NCBI RefSeq assembly: GCF_018918005.1
Contig: NZ_JAHLPR010000052.1
Coordinates: 1 to 42,460 of the forward strand
Direction of reading: 5' to 3'
Length of the DNA: 42,460 nucleotides
Origin: Paenibacillus sp. MSJ-34
Lineage (GTDB): Bacteria; Bacillota; Bacilli; Paenibacillales; Paenibacillaceae
In this document: piece after piece, positions 33,704 to 41,734 of the stretch
Layout: each line of letters starts with the position of its first letter
Numbering within the stretch: position 1 is the stretch's first letter
The notes under the pieces: generated by a model
What the model was told of the DNA's origin: nothing
Seen by the model: the letters and a program-made list of their open reading frames with translations, nothing else
Databases searched by the model: none
Program-made: the position numbers and the translations under genes

Positions 33704-34669
33704 GTGGTCAGTATTAAAGATATCGCTAAAAAGGCCGGGGTGTCGATCTCAACCGTATCTTACGCGTTGAACGGGAACCCGAAAGTAACGGAAGAAACGA
33801 AAGCCAAAATTTTGGCGATTGCAAAAGAACTGAACTATGTGCCGAATGCGGCTGCCAGAACGTTGAAAAAGCAAGAAACGAAAATCATCGGCGCGTTCTT
33901 GACCGATTTCAGCGGCGCTTTTTACGGCGATTTATTGCAAGGCATGAAGGAAGTGTTGAACAGGAACGGCTACGATCTCATCGTATGCAGCGGCTCGCAA
34001 TCCCATCGGCTTTTACCGGAGAAGATGATTGATGGCGCTATCATTTTGGACGGGTTCTTCTCCAGCGAAGAACTGCTTCAATATGCCGATCGCGGCCATA
34101 AATTAGTCGTGCTCGACCGGGAATTGAACCACCCGAATGTAAATCAAGTGCTGCTCGACAACAAAGCGGGGGCGGGCCTCGCTGTAGAATATTTAATCGA
34201 GAAAGGCCATCGAAACATTTACGTCGTATCCGGCCCGAAAGATTCTTTCGATTCGATGCAGCGCATGCAAGCGGCGAGGCAAACGATTGAGCGGAACCAA
34301 CCGATTCGCTTCACTTCCATCCAAGGCGATTTCACAAAATCGACAGGCGAGGAAGCGGCCCGGCGAGTGATTGAAGAATTTACGGAACCGGCGGCCATAT
34401 TCTGCTTGAACGACGAAATGGCTATCGGCGTCTACGATACGGTCGTTCATGCCGGGCTTCGGGTAGGCGAACAAATCCACATCATCGGCTTCGATAATAT
34501 CGAGCTTACCCAATACACGCATCCCCGCATCGCAACGATCGACTACTCCAAGCGCAAATGGGGAGCCATCGCCTCCGAACAATTGCTGAAGCTCATCGCC
34601 GGCGAGGAAGTCGAACATGAACGCATTTATGTTACACTGGTTCCCGGCGACTCGGTGCAATCGGTATAG
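33704..34669 (+). CDS. LacI-family transcriptional regulator of the beta-glucan locus
   Basis: 321 residues. The N-terminal helix-turn-helix and hinge are standard: SIKDIAKKAGVSISTVSYALNG...EETKAKILAIAKELNYVPNAAARTLKKQ. The periplasmic-binding-like core follows (IIGAFLTDFSGAFYGDLLQGM, DGAIILDGF, LVVLDRELNHPNVNQVLLDN, IHIIGFDNIELTQYTHPRIATIDY). GTG at 33704 is the start, with GGAG eight bases upstream. The GAAACGTTTC sites in the divergent gap are of the type such proteins bind. A weaker GAAACTTTC occurs at 33585-33593 upstream of its own gene. The inducer is expected to be a beta-1,2-gluco-oligosaccharide, by context. Confidence 0.92.
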   Translation: MVSIKDIAKKAGVSISTVSYALNGNPKVTEETKAKILAIAKELNYVPNAAARTLKKQETKIIGAFLTDFSGAFYGDLLQGMKEVLNRNGYDLIVCSGSQSHRLLPEKMIDGAIILDGFFSSEELLQYADRGHKLVVLDRELNHPNVNQVLLDNKAGAGLAVEYLIEKGHRNIYVVSGPKDSFDSMQRMQAARQTIERNQPIRFTSIQGDFTKSTGEEAARRVIEEFTEPAAIFCLNDEMAIGVYDTVVHAGLRVGEQIHIIGFDNIELTQYTHPRIATIDYSKRKWGAIASEQLLKLIAGEEVEHERIYVTLVPGDSVQSV

Positions 34670-34688
34670 TTATTCACGATGATATGAG

Positions 34689-34731
34689 AAACCCACCGCG
34701 TAGGCATCTAACCTACGTTGCGGTGGGTTTT
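34689..34731 (+). terminator. Terminator of the LacI gene and glucan operon
   Basis: AAACCCACCGC pairs with GCGGTGGGTTT, with a second short TAGG/CCTA stem inside, followed by TTTTG. It begins 20 bases after the LacI stop codon and marks the end of the carbohydrate locus. Confidence 0.9.
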
Positions 34732-35020
34732 GCCATCCATAGCCCAATCGCCGGACATGCGTTAATCGTCTTCTTATTGCAGCAATCCACCCGACCCCCT
34801 CTTTCCAAGCCGAAAAAATCATCGATCATCAATCGCATTGACTAACCTTTGTCAAGTTTTGAAGCAAATATTAGCAACAAGCCCGCCAATTTAGCTCCCG
34901 AACCAGTATGGGCGGGGTCTTTGATGCTTTTCCTTCCTGGTTGCCGTTCATTTGCCAATGATTGATATTGTTGCAGTGGATCGTATTATTTCCCGAGCAA
35001 TGATACGGTTTCTTTATCAT
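34732..35020. other. Gene-free gap at the edge of the accessory region
   Basis: Nearly 290 bp without a credible gene. The only structure is an imperfect stem (GCCCGCC at 34880-34886 with GGGCGGG at 34910-34916) followed by GTCTTTG, possibly a degenerate terminator. From here onward the base composition is visibly richer in A and T than in the first 34 kb. Confidence 0.5.
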
Positions 35021-35036
35021 GCAACTTTATAGTTGC
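35021..35036. promoter_or_regulatory. Upstream operator GCAAC(N6)GTTGC of the ArsR-type gene
   Basis: GCAACTTTATAGTTGC is a palindrome with arms GCAACT/AGTTGC. The same half-sites with the same six-base gap recur 29 bp downstream inside the promoter, so the two are probably bound by the same regulator. Confidence 0.7.
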
Positions 35037-35042
35037 TTACTC

Positions 35043-35072
35043 TTGACAAGCAACCCCGGGGTTGCTTATACT
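35043..35072 (+). promoter_or_regulatory. Autoregulated promoter with a perfect 20-bp palindrome in its spacer
   Basis: TTGACA (35043-35048), an 18-base spacer and TATACT (35067-35072). The spacer is almost entirely the palindrome AAGCAACCCC/GGGGTTGCTT (35048-35067), so a bound repressor would cover the promoter. The predicted transcription start, seven bases after the -10, falls on the ATG at 35079, implying a leaderless message. Confidence 0.78.
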
Positions 35073-35078
35073 AGATCT

Positions 35079-35357
35079 ATGAATTGGGACAAAGACGCTA
35101 TATTCAAAGCTCTAGGCGACTCGACTCGACGGCTTATGTTAGACGAACTATCCGAACGCAACGAGCTCACGTTGTATGAACTTACGGCACGTCTTATTAT
35201 GAAGCACGACCTCTCCATTTCGCGACAGGCGATTGCTAAACATCTTTCTGCATTGGAAGATGCAGGGCTCGTAAAATCAGAAAAAAGGGGAAAATACCGC
35301 GTGATTATCTTCAACAACGAACCACTTAAAAATTTGCTGAAAGGATGGGTAGAGTAA
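35079..35357 (+). CDS. ArsR/SmtB-like winged-helix regulator
   Basis: 92 residues from ATG at 35079 (MNWDKDAIFKALGDSTRRLM). The HTH is ELTARLIMKHDLSISRQAIAKHLSALEDAGLVKSEKRGKYR, with the wing after it. No cysteine metal site is present, so it is probably not a metal sensor. A longer frame opens at 35019, but that part overlaps both palindromes and the promoter, so the shorter start is preferred. It lacks a ribosome site, agreeing with a leaderless transcript. It precedes a VOC-family gene by 101 bp and probably controls it. Confidence 0.85.
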   Translation: MNWDKDAIFKALGDSTRRLMLDELSERNELTLYELTARLIMKHDLSISRQAIAKHLSALEDAGLVKSEKRGKYRVIIFNNEPLKNLLKGWVE

Positions 35358-35458
35358 TTTTAATTAAAAACTTCAGACGAAAGTACGTTTTTTCCGATTG
35401 GAGCTAGATTGTTAGCAGAGCACCAACGTCGCAACTATCAAAGGAGGCAAAAAACAGT

Positions 35459-35842
35459 ATGAAAATCGTTGTTACCAGTATATTCGTACAAGATCAAGAC
35501 AAGGCACTGGAGTTTTATTCAGAAAAGCTGGGGTTTATAAAAAAGGAGGATGTTCCCGTCGGAGAATTTAGGTGGATAACGCTTGTTTCCCCCGATGAAC
35601 AAGACGGTACCGAGCTTTTGCTCGAACCGAATGACCATCCTGCCGCCAAAGAGTATCAGAAGAAGATATTTGCCGATGGCATCCCAGCAACCATGTTTGG
35701 CGTTGCAGATATTAATAAAGAGTATAAACGATTATTGGAAAAAGGCGTGAAGTTTACTATGGAGCCGACAAAAATGGGCGAACTCACAATAGCTGTCTTC
35801 GACGATACATGCGGCAACCTTATTCAGATTGTGCAGAAATAA
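35459..35842 (+). CDS. VOC-family (glyoxalase/bleomycin-resistance-like) protein
   Basis: 127 residues with the paired beta-alpha-beta-beta-beta modules of the VOC fold: KIVVTSIFVQDQDKALEFYSEKLGFI at the start, then FRWITLVSPDEQDGTELLLEP, and in the second module PATMFGVADINKEYKRLLEKGVKFTMEP and ELTIAVFDDTCGNLIQIVQ. AAAGGAGG lies before ATG at 35459. Members bind or modify small molecules, and ArsR plus VOC pairs are common, but the substrate cannot be read from the sequence. It ends eight bases from a convergent lipoprotein gene. Confidence 0.88.
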   Translation: MKIVVTSIFVQDQDKALEFYSEKLGFIKKEDVPVGEFRWITLVSPDEQDGTELLLEPNDHPAAKEYQKKIFADGIPATMFGVADINKEYKRLLEKGVKFTMEPTKMGELTIAVFDDTCGNLIQIVQK

Positions 35843-35850
35843 CTTCACGC

Positions 35851-36420
35851 CTAGACGAACGCCGAATCGGAAGTCGTTTCTTCCCGGAGCGACATCGCCA
35901 AATGTTCCACAATGTCCATGTATTTTTTCAGATTATACCGGTCCGTAAAGCGGCCCTCGATGAAATAAGACAAATCCTCCCGATTGAAAACAAACAGAAC
36001 CCGATCGTTCATTTGTTTATACTGGATCTTCTCCCCGTCGCTCATGGACAAGTCTTCTGCGCCATCCAGATGATTTTCCGCATTGCTTATCGTCATATCC
36101 ATGACCTTCTCGCCGTCGTAGGGACCGTATAATATTTTTCGGTCGGCAGTCTCCTTCTCTTCGTCCGGAATATCGACGTTTGGCCCTTTCTTTTCCGAAT
36201 AGGTTATAACTAAAGCGGAATGGTCCCCAATCGAGTTGCCGTATCCATCGACAGGCGGGGAATTAACATGAACATATACGGGAACCAGCCCGTCAATCTC
36301 CGGGATCTCGGCATCGATGCCGTATTGCCTGATTTCTTCGTTCAAATCCTTTACATCCGTTTTGACGGGTGTGCAGCCGATCAAGCCGATAAATACAATC
36401 GCTATTATCAACCATCTCAT
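35851..36420 (-). CDS. Small lipoprotein of unknown function
   Basis: 189 residues. The signal (MRWLIIAIVFIGLIGC) ends in a lipobox, so the protein is anchored outside the membrane at Cys16. The mature part is acidic and has no domain I recognise; it includes HVNSPPVDGYGNSIGDHSALVITYSE, MDMTISNAENHLDGAEDL and a helical end (NLKKYMDIVEHLAMSL). ATG at 36420 has AAGGGA nine bases upstream. It lies convergent to the VOC gene. Confidence 0.78.
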   Translation of the reverse strand: MRWLIIAIVFIGLIGCTPVKTDVKDLNEEIRQYGIDAEIPEIDGLVPVYVHVNSPPVDGYGNSIGDHSALVITYSEKKGPNVDIPDEEKETADRKILYGPYDGEKVMDMTISNAENHLDGAEDLSMSDGEKIQYKQMNDRVLFVFNREDLSYFIEGRFTDRYNLKKYMDIVEHLAMSLREETTSDSAFV

Positions 36421-36590
36421 TTTTGATCGTCCCTTTCGTTTCCTTTGTTGTTCAGGTTTATTTATTTAACGAAGGGAAGAGGAGAAAAATAACGATAAAA
36501 TAAAATGATTGGCTTGAGTAACGTGAAAAAATTTGTGAGGTACACATCGTTATCCAGGACTTTCATTTAACGGGAGGTTCATCCCTGCTT
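36421..36590. other. Gene-free upstream region of the lipoprotein gene
   Basis: AT-rich, with no open frame of note. It should hold the lipoprotein promoter on the minus strand, but I see no clear -35/-10 pair and no inverted repeat. Confidence 0.4.
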
Positions 36591-36690
36591 TCATTCCGTA
36601 TCTGTATGCTTCCTGTCGCCGAAGGCCCATGTAAACGACCAGCCGCCATTTTCATCTATATCGTAACCAATGAGTTCTTTTTCCTCCCAT
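36591..36690 (-). pseudogene. Short coding remnant (EEWEEKELIGYDIDENGGWSF-like end)
   Basis: On the minus strand a frame without a start codon reads EEWEEKELIGYDIDENGG and then WSFTWAFGDRKHTDTE before a stop at 36593-36591. It looks like the C-terminal end of a protein. A stop codon closes the frame just upstream, so only ~34 residues remain. AGGAGG precedes an out-of-frame ATG. It lies just downstream of the solute-binding protein gene on the same strand. I treat it as a gene remnant; a very short real gene cannot be excluded. Confidence 0.3.
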
Positions 36691-36695
36691 TCCTC

Positions 36696-37997
36696 CTACT
36701 TTTTCTCGTTTAATTCTACTTGCAAATCATCTTCTATTAATTGCAATGCCTCCGAAACAGTTAACTTGCCTTCAAAGACGTCATTTATATAAGTGACAGA
36801 CACTTCATCCATTTTTGTAATAACCGGTTTTGGAAGTCGTCTCAATGTATTCATCATCGTGTTCGTCACATGATCCAATTTATAAAATGCCTGTATATCA
36901 GGGATGGTCGGATCGTCCGCAGGCTTTCGAGCCGGCAGGGCGTAAGGATTCGTCTTTGGGAGCAGCTTGGCATAATCTTCACCACAAACATATTTAATAA
37001 ATTCCCATGCCGCATTTTTTTGAGTGGAAGTAGAGTGTATTGAAAATATTTCCTCCATATGCATTCCATTCCCGGTATCGGGTTGTTCGGCACGAACTGG
37101 AAAAGATACAACACCCCAATCCAAATCTTTATAATCATTTTTGTTCAGGGTCATCATCTTATACAAGTCCGAATCATCAATCGCCATCGCAATATTACCT
37201 TTTAGAAAAGGGTGTCTTTTTAAAACTGCGCTATCGGTTGCTTGTTGTTTGTTGTAATCCCAACAGGTCTCCGCTATCAAACAATCGATCACGCTTTGAA
37301 AAATAGTGTTCCATCCTTTTGTATTCAACATGATTTCGTTATTGTTATATAGAGACAACCCGCCGCCTTCCCCGATTTTAAGTGCCATTACGAAGGGATT
37401 GGATAAATCTCGATCATAAAATCCGAACAAGGGCGCTTCATTATCCATTGATTTGAGAAAACGTTGAGCCAAAGCAAAAACATCGTCCCATGTCATGGTA
37501 TCAGCCGGTTGCGGAACACCATAAGTATGAAAAAGTTTTTTATTATAGTACAACGCTTTGCCTGTAAATGATGGCGTAAGCCCGTACAACTCTCCCAACT
37601 CATCTTTTATATAATTGATTATTGCCGGCGTGAAGCCGGAAAGATCAAAATCATCCTCTTTCATAAAAGCAGAAAGCGGACTTAGTTCATTCCTCTCCCG
37701 ATATATCGTATAAAAATCCATAGATAAAGTAAGCACATCCGGTTTTTGTTCCTTGACGATTTTTTCAATCGTTTTACCGAAGTCTTCGCCTGGTTTTGCA
37801 GAGTCCAGAACGGAAACGACCTCTAATTCAATATGTGGGTGTGCCGCCAGAAATATATTGCCGTATCGATCATAAAAACCTTGCTCATCCCAAGCAAGAA
37901 TTTTGATTTTCGTTGGAGTTTGTATTTTGGGAGATTGATTGTGACAACCCGTAAGCATCATCGTTGCAATACATAGTATAAGAAACACTTTTTTCAT
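36696..37997 (-). CDS. Orphan extracellular solute-binding lipoprotein
   Basis: 433 residues from ATG at 37997, which has GGAGAGG upstream; the open frame reaches back to 38117 without a ribosome site. The signal peptide ends in a lipobox (MLTGC). The mature protein follows the solute-binding family 1 pattern: KIKILAWDEQGFYDRYGNIF, LGELYGLTPSFTGKALYYNK, FLKGNIAMAIDDSDLYKMM and AAWEFIKYVCGEDYAKLLP. No permease or ATPase gene is near, so it may serve a transporter encoded elsewhere or act in sensing. The gene just upstream encodes a small membrane protein. Confidence 0.85.
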   Translation of the reverse strand: MKKVFLILCIATMMLTGCHNQSPKIQTPTKIKILAWDEQGFYDRYGNIFLAAHPHIELEVVSVLDSAKPGEDFGKTIEKIVKEQKPDVLTLSMDFYTIYRERNELSPLSAFMKEDDFDLSGFTPAIINYIKDELGELYGLTPSFTGKALYYNKKLFHTYGVPQPADTMTWDDVFALAQRFLKSMDNEAPLFGFYDRDLSNPFVMALKIGEGGGLSLYNNNEIMLNTKGWNTIFQSVIDCLIAETCWDYNKQQATDSAVLKRHPFLKGNIAMAIDDSDLYKMMTLNKNDYKDLDWGVVSFPVRAEQPDTGNGMHMEEIFSIHSTSTQKNAAWEFIKYVCGEDYAKLLPKTNPYALPARKPADDPTIPDIQAFYKLDHVTNTMMNTLRRLPKPVITKMDEVSVTYINDVFEGKLTVSEALQLIEDDLQVELNEKK

Positions 37998-38013
37998 TGG
38001 CCTCTCCTTCAAC

Positions 38014-38268
38014 TCACAAAGATAAGTAGAGAATGAAGTGCACCAAATAAAATATTCCCACGCGTACTGCATATTTTTCGGAAAATGCTTTGACGTACGG
38101 GGATATTCTAGGAGCAACTAATGTAAAAAACAAAAAAGAGATAATAAATTGTATGGTATTGCTTAGAATCAAATTGTTAAATAACTGTTCAATTTCATCT
38201 GAAAATTTGAGTAATAATGTCGTCCAAGTAAAATTGACGAATATCTCGTACTTGTTCATTAGATTCAT
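38014..38268 (-). CDS. Small membrane protein upstream of the orphan binding protein
   Basis: About 81-84 residues with two or three hydrophobic segments: an amphipathic start (NKYEIFVNFTWTTLLLKF), then TIQFIISFLFFTLVAPRI and VGIFYLVHFILYLSL. Two ATGs (38268 and 38259) follow AAAGGGTGG; the second has the better distance. The frame is open to 38361 without support. It ends 16 bp before the binding-protein start, so the two are likely cotranscribed. No family recognised. Confidence 0.55.
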   Translation of the reverse strand: MNLMNKYEIFVNFTWTTLLLKFSDEIEQLFNNLILSNTIQFIISFLFFTLVAPRISPYVKAFSEKYAVRVGIFYLVHFILYLSL

Positions 38269-38400
38269 TCCACCCTTTAATAAATCGACGGAAGGAGAAT
38301 CGCAAAGTTGACGGAAAACACACATATTTAACTGATTGGAAAAAGCCCATTCCTTATCCATGTACTATGATCTCGATTTCTGTTTCCAAGGTTTCTTGCT

Positions 38401-38562
38401 CTAATTAGGTCCCTTATCCTTACTCTTTTGATTTGATGAGAAATGGAGGACGAAGTATAACGCTATTACTAAGAATAAAATTATAGAGATTATTAAGTTG
38501 ATTGCTCTAGCCATGAAATGATATTTAGCAAAAACAGCAATGAATATCCAATAAATTTCCAT
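38401..38562 (-). CDS. Possible 53-residue membrane peptide
   Basis: Frame from ATG at 38562: MEIYWIFIAVFAKYHFMARA, then a strong hydrophobic stretch (INLIISIILFLVIALYFVLHF) and a basic end (SSNQKSKDKGPN). AAGG lies seven bases before the ATG. A competing overlapping frame (MKKVFTWKFIGY..., 28 residues) has a similar ribosome site, so which one is used is unclear. The single membrane helix followed by a charged tail favours the longer one. Confidence 0.4.
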   Translation of the reverse strand: MEIYWIFIAVFAKYHFMARAINLIISIILFLVIALYFVLHFSSNQKSKDKGPN

Positions 38563-38656
38563 GTAAATACCTTTTTCATCAGGTTCCTTTCTTGAACCTT
38601 CAAAATCGTTTTTTGCTAACCCCCCAAGATCGACACTTTTGATTTCGCGTTAATCT

Positions 38657-39166
38657 CTAAAATTCATTGCTATATAAAAGACGATTTTCATTACCGTATA
38701 TTAAGACATTCATTTTTTTCGTTGGTTTGGAGTTGGGACTGCTGACAATAATGCCTCTCCTGTTTTCAATCGCTGTCTCTGTTGGCGTTCCATCGAAATC
38801 AACGATGATCTTCGTCGCATCGGCCACGAGTTGCGAATCGTTCAGGAAAATGGCAACAAATGAGGGATCTCGATCGCTGCCTTTATACGGAATGATCGTG
38901 AGCGGACCAGCGGCACTCGTACTGCTAGCATTGATAACATGTCTCTTTTCAATATCTTCATAGGATATAAATGAAATGGCATTACTATACTCCGCCCCGT
39001 GCAGTACAACCGCCGTATCCTTAAAAAAATGCATGTCTAACGGAGTAATATCCTTCGATCCCAAAAAATCAATCAATTGTTGCTCCGTAGGCACTGAATA
39101 ATCCGCTACCTTTGAGCAACCTATGATGAAAATAACGCAAAGCGCGACGATGATTAATTTTTTCAT
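38657..39166 (-). CDS. Small lipoprotein of unknown function, intact copy of a duplicated gene
   Basis: 169 residues. The signal MKKLIIVALCVIFIIGC ends in a lipobox (Cys17). The mature part (VPTEQQLIDFLGSKDITPLDMHFFKDTAVVLHG..., DATKIIVDFDGTPTETAIENRRGIIV) has no domain I recognise. ATG at 39166 has AGAGGTGA upstream. It lies 51 bp after a response-regulator remnant. The first ~30 codons and the leader are repeated at 41735-41850, where the copy is broken. Confidence 0.78.
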   Translation of the reverse strand: MKKLIIVALCVIFIIGCSKVADYSVPTEQQLIDFLGSKDITPLDMHFFKDTAVVLHGAEYSNAISFISYEDIEKRHVINASSTSAAGPLTIIPYKGSDRDPSFVAIFLNDSQLVADATKIIVDFDGTPTETAIENRRGIIVSSPNSKPTKKMNVLIYGNENRLLYSNEF

Positions 39167-39483
39167 GAAACTTCACCTCTGCAATCAGTTTGGCCCCAGT
39201 GTTTCATTGCATGAAATTTATTTTATGAATCCAATGGCATAACCTTGCTTCACCGCTTCAAGGCGCGATTTGACTTGTAATTTCTTATATATTTTTGATA
39301 AATTCGTCTCAATCGATCTAACGCTTAAGTGCAATTCCGCGGCAATTTCAGAATTCGTATATCCATTCGATAGAAATTGTAATATTTGTTTATCCCGATC
39401 CGACAAATCTTCCATCCCTATGACCGAATCTTCCGATTTTCTGGAGCGATATGCGTCCACTAGCCAAAGGGGGATGACCGTAT
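39073..39483. repeat. Direct repeat, copy 1 (~410 bp)
   Basis: This segment, running from the first ~30 codons of the lipoprotein gene through the HTH end of the response regulator, recurs in the same orientation at 41735-42143 (offset 2,660-2,662 bp). By eye the copies agree at about nine of ten positions, and similarity stops abruptly at both ends (after GGGATGACCGTAT on the right). The ~2.25 kb between the copies carries unrelated genes. Confidence 0.85.
39218..39483 (-). pseudogene. Truncated response regulator (HTH end only)
   Basis: The frame keeps VIPLWLVDAYRSRKSED and a complete LuxR-type HTH (LSDRDKQILQFLSNGY, EIAAELHLSVRSIETNLSKIYKKL, then ...EAVKQGYAIGFIK), nearly identical to the end of the regulator at 41878-42460. 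Upstream of about 39483 the sequence is unrelated and soon meets a stop, so the receiver is lost. A GTG at 39460 could start an 80-residue DNA-binding peptide, but no ribosome site is seen. It could act as a competitor of the full regulator if expressed. Confidence 0.75.
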
Positions 39484-39628
39484 TAAAAAATCTATTAAAA
39501 AGAATTGCAAAAATCGAGTCCCCTCAAGAAAAGACAGAGATTCTGTTTCCTAGAGACAACAAAAAACAGCTCCCTAATAATCGTAAGGGCCGCTTAGTTG
39601 AATTTTCTTGGAGTAGTTCAATCAAACT

Positions 39629-40306
39629 TTAATCTAATTCATTGAAAAGTGAAAGCGCAAGAACTTTACTTGCAGTTAAATCTACAGTAAAAATTATTTC
39701 TTTGCATTTAAAAGCGAAATATTGTAAACTGACCTTTTCTTTAAGATGATCATCAAATATCCAGTTACTTGGAACAATGGAAACCGAACCATCCTGCATT
39801 ATATAGCTATCGAAAATAAACTGCCAAGCAGGATCGAACGACTTCATTTCTATTCGGTCTATATTCGTTTTAATCACGGAATAATATCCAATATTATTGA
39901 TACTTTCTTCTAATCTTAGGCTGCTTGAATAATAGATATCTTTAACAATGGGATTAAGCGCATCATGGTTCAATATTTTTTCCATTTGTTTTTTTGACAT
40001 TGGATTGATATCTTGCAAAATCACCTCGCAAGGAATTCCACTTTTTTCAACAATCTTAACATGTTGGAAATGTACAGCTATCTCCTCGATGGTTTGCAAA
40101 TATACCTCGGTTGACGGAGTGGGAATATGGGAAACGACTCGTTCTTTCCCCAATAATTCTGGCGTTAGGAAAAATTGGGCCGTTACACTAATATGATCGT
40201 ATCCGCCGATATTATGAAGTCTTCTAATGTTAAATTCCTCTTCAAAAAATGTGCTTTTCTCGTAGCGACTTAAATAACTCCTGTCAATTTTTCTTAACCA
40301 GTTCAT
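39629..40306 (-). CDS. Hypothetical protein in the duplicated-flank insert
   Basis: 225 residues, soluble, with no signal or membrane segment; starts MNWLRKIDRSYLSRYEKSTF. ATG at 40306 has GAGG eight bases upstream. Segments such as YDHISVTAQFFLTPELLGK and WQFIFDSYIMQDGSVSIVPS suggest an alpha/beta fold, but no family is recognised. It lies next to a SUKH-type gene and is AT-rich, like cargo genes of toxin-immunity loci; this link rests on context only. Confidence 0.7.
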   Translation of the reverse strand: MNWLRKIDRSYLSRYEKSTFFEEEFNIRRLHNIGGYDHISVTAQFFLTPELLGKERVVSHIPTPSTEVYLQTIEEIAVHFQHVKIVEKSGIPCEVILQDINPMSKKQMEKILNHDALNPIVKDIYYSSSLRLEESINNIGYYSVIKTNIDRIEMKSFDPAWQFIFDSYIMQDGSVSIVPSNWIFDDHLKEKVSLQYFAFKCKEIIFTVDLTASKVLALSLFNELD

Positions 40307-40440
40307 TGCCTTTACCTCAATCTAAAATTTAACGCTGATTTTATTATTTCCCATTTCAACAGTTCATCTATTTATAAGAGACACAAAAATCGTAAACCGA
40401 ACACAAAATTAATAGACTCATTGAAATATCCCACCATATC

Positions 40441-40971
40441 TTAGTACTTGTATGGTTCCGCCCCCCAGTTCCAAAATTTATTCCCGTTAGTGATGATAAA
40501 ACGTTCCAACCATGTTTCGAAATTGCAGTAAAGATCCCTACTGTATTCAAATGGATCGGTACTTTCGGTAACAAATAGATAATGTGATTGATTATTTCGA
40601 ACCCTATCCATATTAATTACTATGTAATCATCATAGATATAAGCTATTTTCAACCAATTATGGACTTCGTCTTTTCGATTGTATTCAAGTATCTCACTTA
40701 GACTAAAAATGTGGTTTTCTCCTCCATATAATGGATGATCAAAGAGACTACAACCATTACATAATTTAAATAAGGCTAAATAGTCAACGGGAAGCGGACC
40801 TATTTTTTCGATAAGTTCATTCCATTCTTCGTCTACCGCAGGCAATTTAAACGAACAACCATATTTATCCAATTGACCGTTTTCTAGTTGAATTTCAATG
40901 AATCCTCCGTTGTTTATTAATCTTTGTTTTAATGCTGAAATACTTTTGTAGATCAATGAATTATCTGCCAT
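40441..40971 (-). CDS. SUKH (SMI1/KNR4)-type protein, possible immunity protein
   Basis: 176 residues from ATG at 40971, which has GGAAGAGG eight bases upstream. The core shows the SUKH pattern: an early Glu-rich helix and hydrophobic strand, then GPLPVDYLALFKLCNGCSLFDHPLYGG, followed by IFSLSEILEYN and a C-terminal DPFEYSRDLYCNFETWLERFI. Members of this superfamily often protect against polymorphic toxins, and others act in cellular regulation. No toxin gene is visible nearby, so an immunity role is only suggested. Confidence 0.75.
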   Translation of the reverse strand: MADNSLIYKSISALKQRLINNGGFIEIQLENGQLDKYGCSFKLPAVDEEWNELIEKIGPLPVDYLALFKLCNGCSLFDHPLYGGENHIFSLSEILEYNRKDEVHNWLKIAYIYDDYIVINMDRVRNNQSHYLFVTESTDPFEYSRDLYCNFETWLERFIITNGNKFWNWGAEPYKY

Positions 40972-41181
40972 ATACAGAACCTCTTCCAATTAGGGGATAT
41001 AATGGTATTATACGATATTTTACCAAATTTTTATTTACGAATTGTTAAATTCCAATTATTTTGGGTGACATGTAGTTAGTGTATAAGAGGGAATAATGTT
41101 TACGAGCTTACCAAAACCTAATTATCCTTAAGCCCTTTAAGAGCATGATGTTTCAATGTCCGCATTATAAACCATCTCTTT

Positions 41182-41650
41182 TTAATACAGTTCAAAATCA
41201 ATTGACTTTACAAGTTCATTACCACGAGTAAAAGTAATCGTATACGTTCCTCTAGGCCATTTTAAATTGTCTAGGTAAAGCGGAGCTGAAATCCTTAAAT
41301 TTTCATGTTCCCTCCACTCATCTCTTTGGAGAACTTTATCTAATCCTTTAGGTGATACCTTAAGAGAGGCTTTTTTATAGGAATCAAGTGGCCCAATTTG
41401 AGGATATATTGCAACTGCAATTAGTGTTGTGTCGTTTTTAAATCTTTTGCCAGCATCGTTAAAATATCCAAACTCTTGATTTTGTTGAGTTCCGATTTGT
41501 ATATCAAACTGGTTTAGATTTTTTATATAATTTAGAAGCAAAATAATACAAGTATCCTCCTATTATAAAAATAAATAACAAGAGCGTTATAATTAAAGTT
41601 TTTTTATACTTTCGTAACTTTGTTTCACCACCTTTATATAAGCAGGACAT
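41182..41650 (-). pseudogene. Membrane-anchored hypothetical protein split by a frameshift
   Basis: The first part (41650-41504) starts at ATG 41650, reads MSCLYKGGETKLRKYKKT, then a membrane helix (LIITLLLFIFIIGGYLYYFA) and SKLYKKSKPV before a stop. The second part (frame open from 41541 to 41182) continues without its own good start as NLNQFDIQIGTQQNQEFGYF and ends TRGNELVKSIDFELY. The frames meet at a run of six A near 41525; one A fewer would fuse them into a single ~150-residue anchored protein with a beta-rich outer domain. The shift may be real decay or a homopolymer error. Confidence 0.65.
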
Positions 41651-41734
41651 AACCTGGTTGTAAAAAGAATCAAACAATCAAAGAAATGGAAATATTCAGT
41701 TCCAGTGCTATCCTGAATTTAACTTAAAGAATCA

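Noticed and set aside
40368-40574. A 68-codon minus-strand frame overlapping the SUKH-type gene
   Set aside because: It lies in a different frame of the SUKH coding region, has no ribosome site and no recognisable content.
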